Source: Cylindrotheca closterium (lineage: Eukaryota; Bacillariophyta; Bacillariophyceae; Bacillariales; Bacillariaceae). Taken from it: DNA of 64,000 nt. The stretch spans positions 443,083-507,082 of the forward strand of contig CAKOGP040000001.1 of NCBI GenBank assembly GCA_933822405.4, given 5' to 3'. Below the pieces are notes generated by a model. The model saw only the letters and a program-made list of their open reading frames with translations, did not search any database and was not told the origin of the DNA. A program made the position numbers and the translations under genes. The stretch's first letter is position 1; every line of letters begins with the position of its first letter. Shown in pieces: positions 21,484 to 33,166 of this stretch.

Positions 21484-22087
21484 GTCTTGTTATTAATTTG
21501 CCTCGCTTGTTGTTTGGCAGCGCTGTTTAGCTGGATCTGAATTATGATGGAATGGTGCCAAGGCAAGTCTGTTGACCCTTCCATTTAAAATCGATTTCAA
21601 AGGATTGTAGAAGTCGATGACGTTTGTGAGGAACAAGGGCGCACCCAATCACGAGCGAGAAACTGGTGAGCGAGCCGTTTGTGGTGCGCAAGAATGTGTC
21701 GGATCTTATTGATTTTGTATATTTAAATTTTTCAAACGGTTCTCATCAAAAACAGAACGCCGACATCACACATCAATGAGAAAAAGATCGGAGGGTTGAG
21801 GCTTGGCTGAGGCCTTGGTTGAGGTGCCGCTAGATTTTTCGACTCAAATCGAACCTTCCGACCAGAAATGATGAGTGCCACGTTGTACTCCCGATCAGAC
21901 ATTTTTCCACCGTAAGTTTCATCTTAGGTGGCTCTTAGAGCATTGTCTCAATTCTTCTCACAGAGCCAAACGTGGCAGATCCATCTGCTGTAGACTTCAT
22001 TTTAAGTTTCTGGTATGGTATTCTCCTCGCTAGTCAATTGACTTGCAGCAACTTCATCAAAGATATCACCCAAGCATGCATAAATTG
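21484..22087. other. Intergenic region
   Basis: Upstream of the SYLD-repeat gene and downstream of PIG-C. A TGACGT half-CRE lies at 21618-21623, about 135 bases from the SYLD start. No coding potential seen. Confidence 0.5.
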
Positions 22088-23118
22088 TCATGAGACATGG
22101 GCAATATCCCATGGTCCACGAAGTTGTGTTTTTGATGATTGGAGGGTGTAAACCCAACCTGGAACAAGGAGGCATAATGTGACAAAAACAGCTCCAGCAA
22201 AGATGGCTTCATAGGTACTCAGCAGTAGGAATGTCATGAACACCAGTTGTAGAGTCATTGCAAATGGAACTGCAGTGTATTCTGTTAGAGATGTTTTGCC
22301 ATCGTGAATCATCATGCACCAAACTTACCTGCTCTATACTTCGACTTTGTCGCAATCGCAACTCTATGCCGAGCTGCAGGATAGAGGGCAAACAAAATCA
22401 CGGAATAGGTGACAAAAATGTAGACAGAAACATTTTCCTCCAATCTACTCGCGAGTAGAATTGTAGAGAAGAAAGCGGCCGTCAGGGAAAGTGTACCACC
22501 TTTGAATGGCGGACGCCCCGTGGTGTCGACTCCATTACTTTCAGTGTGGCCATTTGCGTAGTCAAAATCACATGCCAGCAAGTGGAGAACAAGACCCCCA
22601 ATTGCAAGAGCATGAACAGTATCCGAAGAATACGACGCCGTTAGCGTTTGTAGAACGCCAGCTAGAAACCTTAGAAACAGTGCCATGAATAATGAGTCTG
22701 CTCCTCGAGTTTGTAGCTTTTCTTTTTGTGTAATCGAAGCGCTGTCTGGCGAGATTCGGCTAAAGATGGCAGTAGTTAAAAGAAAGGATACCCAGGGAAC
22801 GAACAAGACATACGGTTGCGTCGTCGGCTGAAAAGTAGACAGAATGTTCGATATTGGTTGATACTCTGGAGACTTGTTTTCATCGTCCAGTGCCACTCGA
22901 TGACTTGCAAGCAGCAGGCACGTCAGTATGAATTCCTGACCCACAATCAATCCTCTTGCAGTGAGTAAACTGAGTGGCATTTGGGGCGATTTTGTTGCAA
23001 ATTTTGTAAAAATTTCATCGTAGGTCTCCTTCTTGGTGTCTTGAACCTTGGAATTGAGAGGAATTTGGTGGTTTCCTCTTTCCCATAGCCGACGTTTGAT
23101 TGCTTTGTCCCTTGTCAT
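22088..23118 (-). CDS. PIGC: GPI GlcNAc-transferase subunit PIG-C/GPI2
   Basis: Membrane subunit of the ER complex that makes GlcNAc-phosphatidylinositol, the first step of GPI anchors. Two exons (23118-22329 and 22281-22088) give 327 residues. Family motifs include ACDFDYANG, the segment FKGGTLSLTAAFFSTILLAS, ALYPAARH and the C-terminal GPWDIAHVS. Multiple hydrophobic helices are present. An alternative acceptor 12 bases downstream is also in frame (removing four residues), so the exact junction is uncertain. Confidence 0.92.
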
Positions 23119-23494
23119 TTCTGTTTGTTCGATTTTTTATTTTTGTCCTGCAGAAAGTTATTTCGGACGAAAACAGACAGTTCTATTGATAACTTCTGAC
23201 TTCTTCCGTAACTTCCTGTTACCTGACGTACTGCCTACCAGTGCTAGACCTGGTTCTTTGATTCATTCCTCTGATGCAAGTAAATAGAAGCATTTTAGTT
23301 TCTAGGTTGTGGACACTGACTTCGTGGTGATGAAGGTCAGCTTTGGCCGATAAATGAATGAAATCGGGACATCATTCAAAGGTCGAATCGCGAGCAGGAG
23401 AATTTGCTAGTCTGGTAGTACGATTGCTCGTTCAATGCTAGCCCCAAAGATTATGCGATGGTATGTAGTTTTGTAGCGAGAGATGACAATATCA
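23119..23494. other. Intergenic region
   Basis: Between the PIG-C start and the FRA10AC1 stop. A TGACGT half-site is at 23224-23229, about 106 bases before PIG-C. Nothing else seen. Confidence 0.5.
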
Positions 23495-24307
23495 TCATCT
23501 TCTGTCATGGGACTTTCTACTAGAGTCGCTCGACCTATGGCTTCTTTTCTTTCGTTTTCTGCTCCTCCTTTTATCTTCATCATCTTCATCATCATATCTC
23601 TTCCTTTCCCCTTTATCTTTGCTAGGAAATCTTTCACTTGAACTATCCTCTTCTGATTTTGTAGATGATTCTTGCTCCTTATTCGAATCATCACTATGTG
23701 TGTCTTTCATTGTGATTTGCTTGTCCTCGTCTTTTTCACTTTCAGTTTTCTTGGAAATTGATTGGGGTACTCTCCTCGATTTTTTTTTGGTTACAAACGG
23801 CTCACATTTGGGACATAGCCGGAGTTTGACCATGTCCATCTTTGAGACTCCTTGTTCAATGTAAGCAAAGGGGACACGAAGGGTAATCAACAGATCTGTG
23901 TTCATGCATGCCTTGTTGCCACAGGTCCTTTCGCCTATTCCTTCGAGAACTTCTTTCTTGGTTCGCCATCGTAGGCCAACTTTTCCAGGCCGACTCAGAT
24001 CTGCGAGTGCATATTCCTTGTAGAGGCCACTTTGATACCTTTCTACCATTCGATCCTGCCATGATGTTTGTTTCTTCTTTCCGGGGATGAACTCATATTT
24101 TTCTTCGAGGATGGCCTGATCTGCATCAGTTACTACGTTTTTCATTGCCATACGCTTGCTTTCTGCCATTTGGAAGCTGATGGGAGGATTGAGGCACCAC
24201 GAGGAAGAACCGAGCCAGGGAGATGATCGAGATGTGCGGATGGAGTTGTCAAATAGTCGACTCGTCTGATTAATCGTTCCGCAATCAAACTCCTGTGAGT
24301 CGTTCAT
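23495..24307 (-). CDS. FRA10AC1: FRA10AC1-family nuclear protein
   Basis: Protein of 270 residues from the ATG at 24307 (MNDSQEFDC); a later ATG at 24169 (MAESKRM) would give a shorter form. The conserved core is YKEYALADLSR, KVGLRWRTKKEVLEGIGERT, CGNKAC, VPFAYIEQGVSK and MVKLRLCPKCEPF, which match the FRA10AC1 family, with a four-Cys zinc-like site (CGNKAC and CPKC). The C-terminal third is a highly charged SR/KR-rich tail, typical of spliceosome-associated proteins. Human FRA10AC1 is nuclear and linked to splicing; the same is inferred here. Confidence 0.85.
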   Translation of the reverse strand: MNDSQEFDCGTINQTSRLFDNSIRTSRSSPWLGSSSWCLNPPISFQMAESKRMAMKNVVTDADQAILEEKYEFIPGKKKQTSWQDRMVERYQSGLYKEYALADLSRPGKVGLRWRTKKEVLEGIGERTCGNKACMNTDLLITLRVPFAYIEQGVSKMDMVKLRLCPKCEPFVTKKKSRRVPQSISKKTESEKDEDKQITMKDTHSDDSNKEQESSTKSEEDSSSERFPSKDKGERKRYDDEDDEDKRRSRKRKKRSHRSSDSSRKSHDRR

Positions 24308-24402
24308 CACGATACTGGTGGTACTTTTCCATTTATCCTTCGAATTCACGACGCTGTCACTGTAGTACAAAACAATGAATTTCTATGTTACTCTTGTCGC
24401 AA

Positions 24403-27400
24403 CTAGACCTGTGCCCTGGTTCTATCAGCCCGCCGATTCTCCAGACGAGCTCGCGACTCTGCCTCTGATCGGACCTTTCGATCATCGGCCTTGGCACTGC
24501 TAGCTCCAGCTGCTTTGGCAATTCGGACAACGTCCACAGCACTTGGCTCCAAAACGTGTTTGTAAATTTGTGAACTCAATTTCTCCCATCTTCCGAACCA
24601 CTCATACAGCACCTTCACAAGCGCTTTCCATGCAACGGGCAGGAGGCCTCCTTCTTCAGACAAGTGCTTCTCCATTCTTGAATAGATAACAGCGATCTTC
24701 TCTTTCATTACCTCTCTGTTGGACTCTTTCGCAAGGGTTCTAATGAAGGTAGCCTTTGGAACATGGATCGGGACATCTCTGTCGCCAACTTCCCTTCTAA
24801 CCTTCGAGATGTTGGAGAACAGTGCGTGTAGACTCTTGAATTCTCTCTTAATCATCCAACCAAGGTAAGCATCAGTGCTTGACTTGCAAACTGTGTTTGC
24901 CTTGGTAACTTGCTTCTGGAAGAGTACGGCAATCTCACTGCCTCTGTTTTTTATGCTTTGAGTAAAGTAGTAGCTGTTTTCCATTTGCATAACGCTAGCA
25001 GCGTACTGTTGATCAGTTGCCTCCCTTTCCGCACAATCACGAAGACTTTCCAAAAGAGCAGAGGCCATTTTCTGCAGATAGTAACTAACGACCTTAATCT
25101 TGGCAAGGTCAGGTGTGAAGTTGTCTTTTCTTCCCTCTCGGCAACACAGAAGAATATGATCAAGATAGCATGGAAATCTTGAAAATGATGCAAAAACTCC
25201 TGCTCTCTTTCCATTGATGGGAACTCCTGGATTACTTCGGATCCACTCGATCTGATTCTCTACCCAGGCAACCCATTGCTTATCCACTTTCTTTCGAAGG
25301 TCCAAAATGGTGGCGCGGACGTACGCGAGAGACAGTGAATGGTCTCCACCCTTCTTCTCACGATCAATGTAATTCTCCATTGCCTCATTCAAGTGGATGG
25401 AAGCAACCAAAGAAAGCATCGGATCCCCTCTGATTCGTTGAGCGGGGTCTTTTTCAGTCTCGTCTGCGATACCACAGGTTCTTTGAATGTAGTATCGGAA
25501 GTATTGTGTGGAGTGGTCAACACTCTTTTTTGCGGCTTCAAAATTGCGCTTCTTCTCTCTTCCATCCTTCGCCTTGTTGCTCAGACCGAAAAGAGCAGCA
25601 GTGAAGTAAGCTTCACGAGCGACCACGGGAAGCAACTCGCTCATCGAAAATTTGATATCCTCGGCGTTCACTGTCATATGACTAAAAGGTGAATCGTCGG
25701 GAGAATACTCGACCAAATCCTTTGCAGCGTTATTGAGGTACGCAGCATTCTTTCCTGGAAGGGCTTGGAAATAACCCTTCATTCGTTTCTTCATCAAAAT
25801 GCCCTCGGACACCATCTCAGAATAAGCGTCGCGAATGGCTGGAAGGAGTTTTGGATCCAACAAAGCCAGTACTTCGATGAGCTTGATGTACCCAAGCAGT
25901 GAACTTTGGAACTTTCGCTGGGTGTCACGAACTTTCTTAGCAATCATGGAATGGGTGTCAGATTTGGAGACCTTTCCATAGTCACTTCCAGCGACAACCA
26001 TTGTCTTGAATTGTTCCATAATGGTCACAATAATTTGCGCCAAAGACGTGCAGAAAAAGTCGCCTGTCTTGGAAAGCTTCTCGACTCTTTCACTGACAGC
26101 ACGAAGATGCACACCTCCAGCCTTTTCTGCGTGCTCTGTCGCTTGTTGAAGTGCCTTTCCGGCTTCGTAGATACGATCTACGCCTCCTTCACTTTCTGCG
26201 ACTTGAATGTTACCACCATCATCGTAGACTAGTGCACCAGCTGGGTTACTGAGAATCATTTCAAGATCCTCTTGAATTGTAAGACCTTGTAGCAGTCGTT
26301 TCATCTCAGATCCCAGCAAATCGTAAGACTTCCACTGTTGCTCCAACTGCCGATTCTCTTCTTCGATATCTCTACAATCATCCGTCAGGGGCTTGATGGC
26401 CAAAACTCTTTCGTCGAGCCATCCTTCCATTTCTGCAAGTTCTGCGTCTAGACTCTCCAGCGTGGTGAATAGATGCTGCAACGACAAAGCATCAACAGTA
26501 TCACGGCTGGAATTCGGTCCGACGTGTCCAGTCATCGAATAATGCTTCTCGTCCTCCCAAGCAATAAGTCGCCTACAAGTTTCAGCCTCCAAATCACGCA
26601 TTCGCCTTTGAAGAACCAATGAAAGGCGCTCTGCAGCTGTGGCGGCTGCACTTTCTTCGCTATTCAGAGAAAGCGTCCACTCGGTCGAGTTGAGCACTTC
26701 TTCTGCCTCGGCACGTTCATCTGCCGATTGAAAGATGGCTACTCGAGTGGCAAAGTTACCCATCATCAAATCATATGCCATAACGTCGCGGCCCTCATCA
26801 GCCTTTTCTTCTTCCCCATTCTCAATCATCTGTCCTTGGCCGCCATCCTTCTCTCCGCGAGCAAGCTCTTGTTGTCGATCCAAAAGAGCAGCAAGACTCT
26901 TAGAAGAACGCAAAAAGTTATTCACTGTAGCAATATACTGAAGTTCTGCCCGATCCAAGTTTCTGATATTCAATGGTGGCAAGATGTTCCTTTCCTTAGC
27001 TTCCGGATCGCCCATGGTGCTTCGTTCCACAACGGAAACGCAAAGCATGGCGTGCACTTGCAAGAGTGACCAGATGAATCGCTCCTTAATCAAACCGGCT
27101 TCAACAGCCTTATCTTCATCTTCCTCACTGAAATCATATCGAATGGTGTGTCCATTTTGGAAAGTCAATTGGACGACAGTAGCAGTCACATCCTGTACAG
27201 TTGTGAGCTGATCCAGTTCAACCAATTTTCGAATGTCTGGATTGGCACCATCCGTATTTAAAGTCATACACAACATGACTGGGAAGGACGAAATTTCGGA
27301 ATCCAAATCATCCTGTCCGGCTCGATTTGCTTCTCCTCCTGCTCCGTCTTGGTTGTCATCATCGTCTTTGATGGACATGTTTTCTTCCTTCTCTTCATCA

Positions 27401-28514
27401 AAGGGTTCTTCGTCTCCAGGCGAAAACATCTTGTCGTAACCACTGTCTATATTGGACTCCCGCATATCCGATTTGACTTCCGTTTTAGTCAAATGACTAT
27501 TAATCAATGGTCGGTTGGTAGAACGAGCAAAGACAACGTAGTGCACTTTATTGCGTCCTTTAGTTCCCTTGCCCATCATTCCCAAGGATCGCTTGTGTTT
27601 GGCATATCCAGCAGGGTTCTGCAGACACGAGACGGAAATGTGGGCATCCCCTGTAAACTCAAAGGACCGACACTTAAAGGTCAAAAGAGTCTCGACTGTC
27701 ATGTTGTCTGGATATTCGGTAAAACTAGAGCCTCCAATTGATCTGGAATCCACTCGCAGAGGCGGAAGGACCACCTTGGCGACGAATTCGGAAACTTCCG
27801 CAAAGTTTCTTGGATCACTAACCTTATGAATTTTCTTGGTATTGGTGTCGTTCAAGCCCGTCACATTGAAGTTTTCATCGTCATCATTGGTTTTGCGGAG
27901 AATTCTGTTGAGACGGTGAGTACCTGCTGAAGACAAAATGTGACTAGCCTTCAGAGCGGAAGCCTCGTCCATGTTGGCAAAGAATTCATTCTGTTCAATG
28001 TATTCTTCTTCTATATATTCATCGTCTCCATCCCGGATCTTCTTGATTTTGGGTGTGGCACCCGTGACAGTCTTGTAAACCTTGTTGACACCAGTAACTT
28101 TCAAAGCACCCTTGGTGGCTTTGAGACCGACACCGCCGATGGTGGTGACACCCTGGACGGCACCAGACGTGGCAAATTTGGCAGTATTGGAGACACCTGA
28201 ACAGCGACAAGAAAAAGTCATCAAGTTGAGCATGCTTTATAGTGCAACAATTCTACACACGTAGTAATGAAGCTTACCTTTGGCAGCCAGTAATGTGGTT
28301 TGTGTCACACCTGTAGAGCGATGACGTAATATAATGATTAGAGAAAGAATTTCAAACACGTGATACCCCAAATCCAAGCCATCTTTCAAAGGAACGACGA
28401 ACCTTTGGTAACTCCCTTAGTGGTAGAGGAGGCAACCTTTGTCACCCCCTTACCAACTCCCTTAACACCCTTTGTGGCGCCTTTGAAGACATCTTTTACG
28501 AGTCCACCATCCAT
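24403..28514 (-). CDS. SEC3: Exocyst subunit SEC3 with N-terminal 11-residue repeats
   Basis: Four-part reading: exons 28514-28403, 28310-28278 and 28196-24403, giving 1312 residues. The exocyst tethers secretory vesicles to the plasma membrane; SEC3 marks the target site. After the N-terminus a PH-like region fits the SEC3 PIP2-binding domain (VHYVVFARSTNRP, VVQLTFQNGHTIRYDF). A coiled-coil region follows (LESLDAELAEMEGWLDERV, IEEENRQLEQQW), then the helical rod. The C-terminus SRMEKHLSEEGGLLPVAWKA matches the SEC3 end (KKVDKHLCEEENLLQVVW in human). The first 100 residues are Lys-Gly-Val-Thr-rich 11-mers (GATKGVKGVGK, GVTKVASSTTK, GVTQTTLLAAK), like amphipathic lipid-binding repeats. The middle exon encodes exactly one 11-mer. 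The region is not part of SEC3 in yeast or animals as I know it. Confidence 0.85.
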
Positions 28515-28913
28515 GGTTGTTGTGTTTCAGGGGAAAGATTAATAAATGGCACGCTTGGGTGGAGGGTGGCCGAGTGAGTCTTTGGAGAATAAGCGACGCG
28601 CAAGACTACTGACTAACACCAAAGAGTTTTGTTTTCCTTCTTGCTGTAATAAGGTGGTGAAAGGTATAGGAGGTTGGTCGCTAACCTTCGTGTGGATTGC
28701 TTCACTGGAACAAAGGATGTATCCTTGCAGCTGCGCTTATTGTATTCTTCAGCAGCAACGGAGGCATCCGTTAAGAGTGACTTTTGGGTAGTCGAACGGG
28801 TCGAATAAGCCGGAAAGATCCATAGCTAGCTAGAGCTGCTACTAGAGTACCGTATATAGCTAGAACAGTAACACAACAGAACCAATCGAAATCATCCTTC
28901 GTTCAACATCCAA
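28515..28913. other. Divergent intergenic region
   Basis: Shared 5' region of SEC3 (minus) and the cyclodeaminase-like gene (plus). It contains a GCTAGCTAG-type cluster near 28825 and no coding signal. Confidence 0.5.
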
Positions 28914-29993
28914 ATGCGACAATCCTTGACAAGGCTAAGCAAAATGTTTCTACTGGGTGAACGTGATGTCCGAAAAGCGCTTGATCTCAATCAATGCTTA
29001 GAAGTCAACAAACGAGCCCTGATATCCATCTGTCAAGGCAAAGGTTTCGTACCGAGTCGACTCGGACTGCCCTATCCCAACCATCCCAGTGTAGCGTCTC
29101 CAAAGACGAGTGACGGCAGTAGTAGTGATCCTGATGATTGGACCTTGATAAAACCAGCTGCCTTCTATGGTCAAGAAGAAGACTCCAATAATATTTCCAT
29201 GGGCCTAAAAGTGGTCAGTGTGCGAGCCAAGAACCCCTCCAATGGTTTGCCCTTGGTTCCGGCCTCCATCTTATTGGTAGATCCACCCAGTGGGATTGTC
29301 CAAGCTACACTTAGTGGAACCTATGTGACGGTTGCTCGGACGAGTGCGGGACCGGCACTGGCGGTCCAGACATTCAAGCCTGATTTGCAACATCTAGTCT
29401 TGTTTGGAGCCGGTGCACAAGCAGCAATGCATATTGAACTCATGGAACTGGCCATTCAACGAAGAATACCCAAAATTACCATTATCAATCGATCATTGGA
29501 ACGAGCACAGGGATTGAAAGAAAATCTGGATCGCGGGGATGATTCCATTCAAGTGGCGGCACTTGACGACACTGCTGCCATTGCATCTGCCTTGCAAGAG
29601 GCGGACGTGGTGGCAGCCACTACCAACACGACGATACCACTGTGGAAAGAACACGTTCAACTCAAAGAAGGATGTCTCATTACGGGAATTGGGTCCTATA
29701 CACCTGGTATGCAAGAGATTCCCGAATATGTTGTGAACGATTCACACGTTGTTATTGATACTCCAGACGCAATGTCGGTTGGGGATTTGCAACATTTGGG
29801 AAGCTACGAGTCTACCAAGCATCCTGTGGCAAGGGCAGGAGATGCATTTGTCAATCCAGAAGGGATTGGTAGCTCCACAAAATATATTTTCTACAAGGCT
29901 GTAGGAACGGCCATTCAAGATGTCTTGACGGCAGAAGCAGTCGTCAAGAGTGCCAAAGAAAAGGGGATTGGACAAGAATATGACATGTCCTAG
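28914..29993 (+). CDS. Ornithine cyclodeaminase / mu-crystallin family protein
   Basis: Single-exon protein of 359 residues. The family binds NAD(P)H and acts on amino or imino acids (ornithine cyclodeaminase, ketimine reductase, alanine dehydrogenase). Seen motifs: MGLKVVSVRAKNPSNGLP, LSGTYVTVARTSAGPALA, the Rossmann loop LVLFGAGAQAAMHIE, IINRSLERAQGL, ADVVAATTNTTIPLW and ITGIGSYTPGMQEIP. Length is slightly above the usual 310-340, with an insertion near residue 60 (SDGSSSDPDD). No organelle signal. The exact substrate cannot be told from sequence. Confidence 0.9.
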   Translation: MRQSLTRLSKMFLLGERDVRKALDLNQCLEVNKRALISICQGKGFVPSRLGLPYPNHPSVASPKTSDGSSSDPDDWTLIKPAAFYGQEEDSNNISMGLKVVSVRAKNPSNGLPLVPASILLVDPPSGIVQATLSGTYVTVARTSAGPALAVQTFKPDLQHLVLFGAGAQAAMHIELMELAIQRRIPKITIINRSLERAQGLKENLDRGDDSIQVAALDDTAAIASALQEADVVAATTNTTIPLWKEHVQLKEGCLITGIGSYTPGMQEIPEYVVNDSHVVIDTPDAMSVGDLQHLGSYESTKHPVARAGDAFVNPEGIGSSTKYIFYKAVGTAIQDVLTAEAVVKSAKEKGIGQEYDMS

Positions 29994-30127
29994 AAAAACG
30001 CTAGAACGAGTAGATAACAACCAATGCTATTAGTATACAATATAACTGAATTGTTTGATTACAATTTATTCATTCGTTTTGAATACAGTCCCCCATCGAT
30101 TCCCCAATTGCTCAACGCAAATCTTTT

Positions 30128-32559
30128 TCAATACTCTTCTTCGAACGAGTCGTCGGCCGGAATCATATCACGGGTCCAACGAGGAGGTTGCTTTGGTCCC
30201 CTCGCTATGGTAGGTCGATCTGGATCGCTAATATCAGCGTCATAGTCACCTCTGACTCGCTCTACAACATCCAGTTCCAAGGGAGACGGTTGATCGTCCC
30301 AGACTTCATCAAAAGCCTTTCTCGATTTGCGTGTAGGAGGTCTTGGCTCAAATCGGGGTCGTCGAGAAGGGAAAAGCTTTCGGAACGAACGGCGCTCATC
30401 GGGATGCCTTCGGGGCATGCGAGGCATGCGGAATCGACGCCCTCTGCCCATAGATTCTTCGTCCATGAAATTGTGGGACACGAGGCTGCGGCTGTCTTCC
30501 ATAGAGATTTGTCGCAAGTCTTCTTGGCGATTACGATCCCTCAAGATCAAGAAAATGGCGAGACTAATCAAAAAGGCGCAGCCGAGACCGATACTGAGTC
30601 CAAGAATGAGGGCAATGTCTGGACCAGCTTCACCACCACGATTTCCTTCGTAGATTTGGATGGTTTCTTTGAAACCGGAATCAGGCGTGGGTGGTGCAGC
30701 CACAGGTTTGACTTCTGGCTTTGTAGGAGACACAGTGGGCCGATTTGTGACCTTAGTAGTTGGATGGGTAGTTGGTCGTTGTGTGGGATTTTCCGTTGGA
30801 GTGCTGGTTGGATTGGCCACTGGCTGTTGGGTTGGTTCTGTTGCTGTGGGTGCCACTGGCTGTTGGGTTGGTTCTGTTGCTGTGGGTGCCACTGGCGTAG
30901 CCGTACGCACCGGTTGCCACATGTTGAATGGTGACTGGGTAGGTTGTTGTGCAGCGACAGGTTCGACCGTCGGAGATCGGGTTGGAATTGCATTTGTGGG
31001 AGTTGAATCAGTGGGATTTCCAAACTGTTCAAAGATGTAATCATCATTGTCGTACACTGTCAGTGTTTCCAAGATTGGTTCTTGGTATATCCGACATTCG
31101 CCGCTTTCAATATAGCAATCTTCATCAACCGGACAGGTCTTTTTACAATCCTCCCAAGTGGAACACAAAAAGGGAACCGAATTGCTCGTTTGGAAAGTAG
31201 CACAAATGGCGTCCAATGCATTCTCAAAGGTAAGAGACCCACGAACCACTGCGTCATTGACGTACAAGGCGGGTGCAAATGTGACATCAAAATCGGCCGC
31301 CTCGATAATGGCAGTATCCAAGAGTACATTCTCCACGTTGTGTCGAAAGTTTCCCGATTGTTCCATGCACTGTTCCACCAAGCTCTTTTCCACTCCAGCT
31401 TGAACATAAATGTCCTCTGCACACTTGGCGCTATATTGGCTACCAGCACCACACTGCAAGATCCAAGCCTTCATGTAGTCCCACCATTCCATTCCGATTC
31501 CATCCCGTTCACCATAAATTTCCCAAATACAAGATCGTCGCAGACTCTCGACCACCATTTTGACTCCCTTGTTTTCGTATTGATCAAAGTCATACAATCG
31601 AGATGGGCAGTATCGTCCCCAATTGGTGCAGTATCCTGGACAAGGATCCACCGCATCGTATCGACGACATCCCTTTTCGGTTCCATCTTTGATGAACATT
31701 TTAGGTTTGAACATGGCCCGATTTCTCAGTTCCTTGACGGCATTGGCAAAGGTGTGGATGAATTGATGATTCATAATGTCATCGGGGGTCGTCCACAAGA
31801 CGAATTCGGTCCGTTCGTTGACTGCCTGGGGCATGGGCCAAGATAGATTCACCTCCACATCGGTACCACGTTTCAATTGTTCAATCAATATCTCGGCATC
31901 TGGTTTGTAAATCATAAAGGAGGGAATGGTGATATCCCCACCTGTTCCATCGTCGTCCAAGACTGGAACCACATCTTCACAGGCTTGGGTTGGATCGTTG
32001 GGACATACACCACCAATGCTGCCATCAGTTCCATCCATTTCGCTCTGACGGGTACACACACAATGATTGTCGGCAATGATGACGGCCGTGGCATTGTCTC
32101 GTTGGGCATTCCGCACTTTTTCCACAAAGGAACATCCTCCTCGATCCACCAGCAAAAAGTATCCTTGCTGCTTGACTGCATCGGGTGGACTGGGTGTTTC
32201 ATCGCCACACAGCTTGCGAGTCGTATAAAATAGCTCGTGTTGCACGGTTGTTCCTGCAGGAAAAGGTCCATAAAGGGCTCCTCGGTGATCCAATGTTCCT
32301 TGCATCCACGACGGAGACTAGTATGAAAAAGAGGAGTGTCAGATACCGAAATCTCATGCATGCTGGAATCCTTTTGCACCTCTATGGTAACGTTCCAAAC
32401 TACAATCGAAACACTCAAGACAACGACACAAGAAGCACCTACCGTGATTTCAATTTCGCTCGAAAAGAATTTTCCAAGATTCTCAGCAACCACGCCATTC
32501 ATCATGACAGATGCTGCTATGGCTGCAACTGCTATCGAGGATGATAGTGGGTTCCTCAT
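30128..32559 (-). CDS. Vacuolar sorting receptor-like type I membrane protein
   Basis: Two exons (32559-32443 and 32317-30128) give 768 residues. A signal peptide (ending GVVAE) leads to a protease-associated domain (GTLDHRGALYGPFPAG, FLLVDRGGCSFVEKVRNAQ, PSFMIYKPDAEILIEQL). The Cys-rich lumenal domain of plant VSRs follows (WTTPDDIMNHQFIHTF, CPGYCTNWGRYC, YMKAWILQCG, APALYVNDAVVRGSL). A Pro/Thr-rich stalk with 12-residue repeats precedes one membrane helix near residues 605-632 and a basic cytosolic tail ending EEEY. VSRs carry soluble cargo from the Golgi to vacuoles. The tail lacks an obvious plant YMPL motif, so sorting signals may differ. The intron join restores SPSWMQGTLDH, which fits the family start. 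Confidence 0.9.
30817..30896. repeat. 36-base tandem repeat in the VSR stalk
   Basis: Two perfect 36-base units (starting 30817 and 30853) and the start of a third encode VAPTATEPTQQP-type repeats in the extracellular Pro/Thr stalk. Confidence 0.85.
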
Positions 32560-33166
32560 TGTCTTTGTTGGTGTTATTCTTGTTGCTGTTCTTGTTCGTG
32601 GCTGCAGCGCCGATTACAATCACTTTGATGGGTGCTCGATACGAAGTGGAAGCAAAAACAATTTTCGTGTTTGGCGTCCGTTGAATTCTTCATTTTGTGG
32701 GGGACGATTCGTCCCAATCAATGTGTTTGGTATTCCCCCGAAACCGCGCATTGGTTTCAATATCGTATTGTACCACCATTGAACTGTACCAGTACGTTTT
32801 CGTACGTCAAGAAACCGCCAGCCGGTTAGTTGTGCATTCTTCATGCATTCATTCGTCCTTCTGATCGCACATCAAACCTCTTCGATCCTCGACAAAAGTT
32901 GAAACTTGCTACAGAGTATTTGTGTGGTGGCAATCATCATTCTTCTTCTTGTACCGGCACCGGTACTCTAAGATAAATGCCCTATTGAGGTAGTCTGCCT
33001 TCCAGAACACCCCGTTACACTTCTTATACATTGAAGACTGCACAATTAGGCTCGATCTCGAGGATTATTGATTGATTGATTGATTCAATACTCTGTATTT
33101 GCTTAGAGTTTCATCATCCCATCCCTTCGCATCGACAAACACAAATAAAACTATCAGTCGCCCCAG
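32560..33166. other. Divergent intergenic region
   Basis: Between the sorting receptor (minus) and the MRG gene (plus). It holds an ATTG x4 microsatellite (33067-33082) and TACCGGCACCGGTA near 32953. No gene supported; frames here are short and antisense to nothing conserved. Confidence 0.5.

Noticed and set aside
23407..23694. Frame overlapping the FRA10AC1 tail
   Set aside because: Shadow of the repetitive charged C-terminus in another frame.
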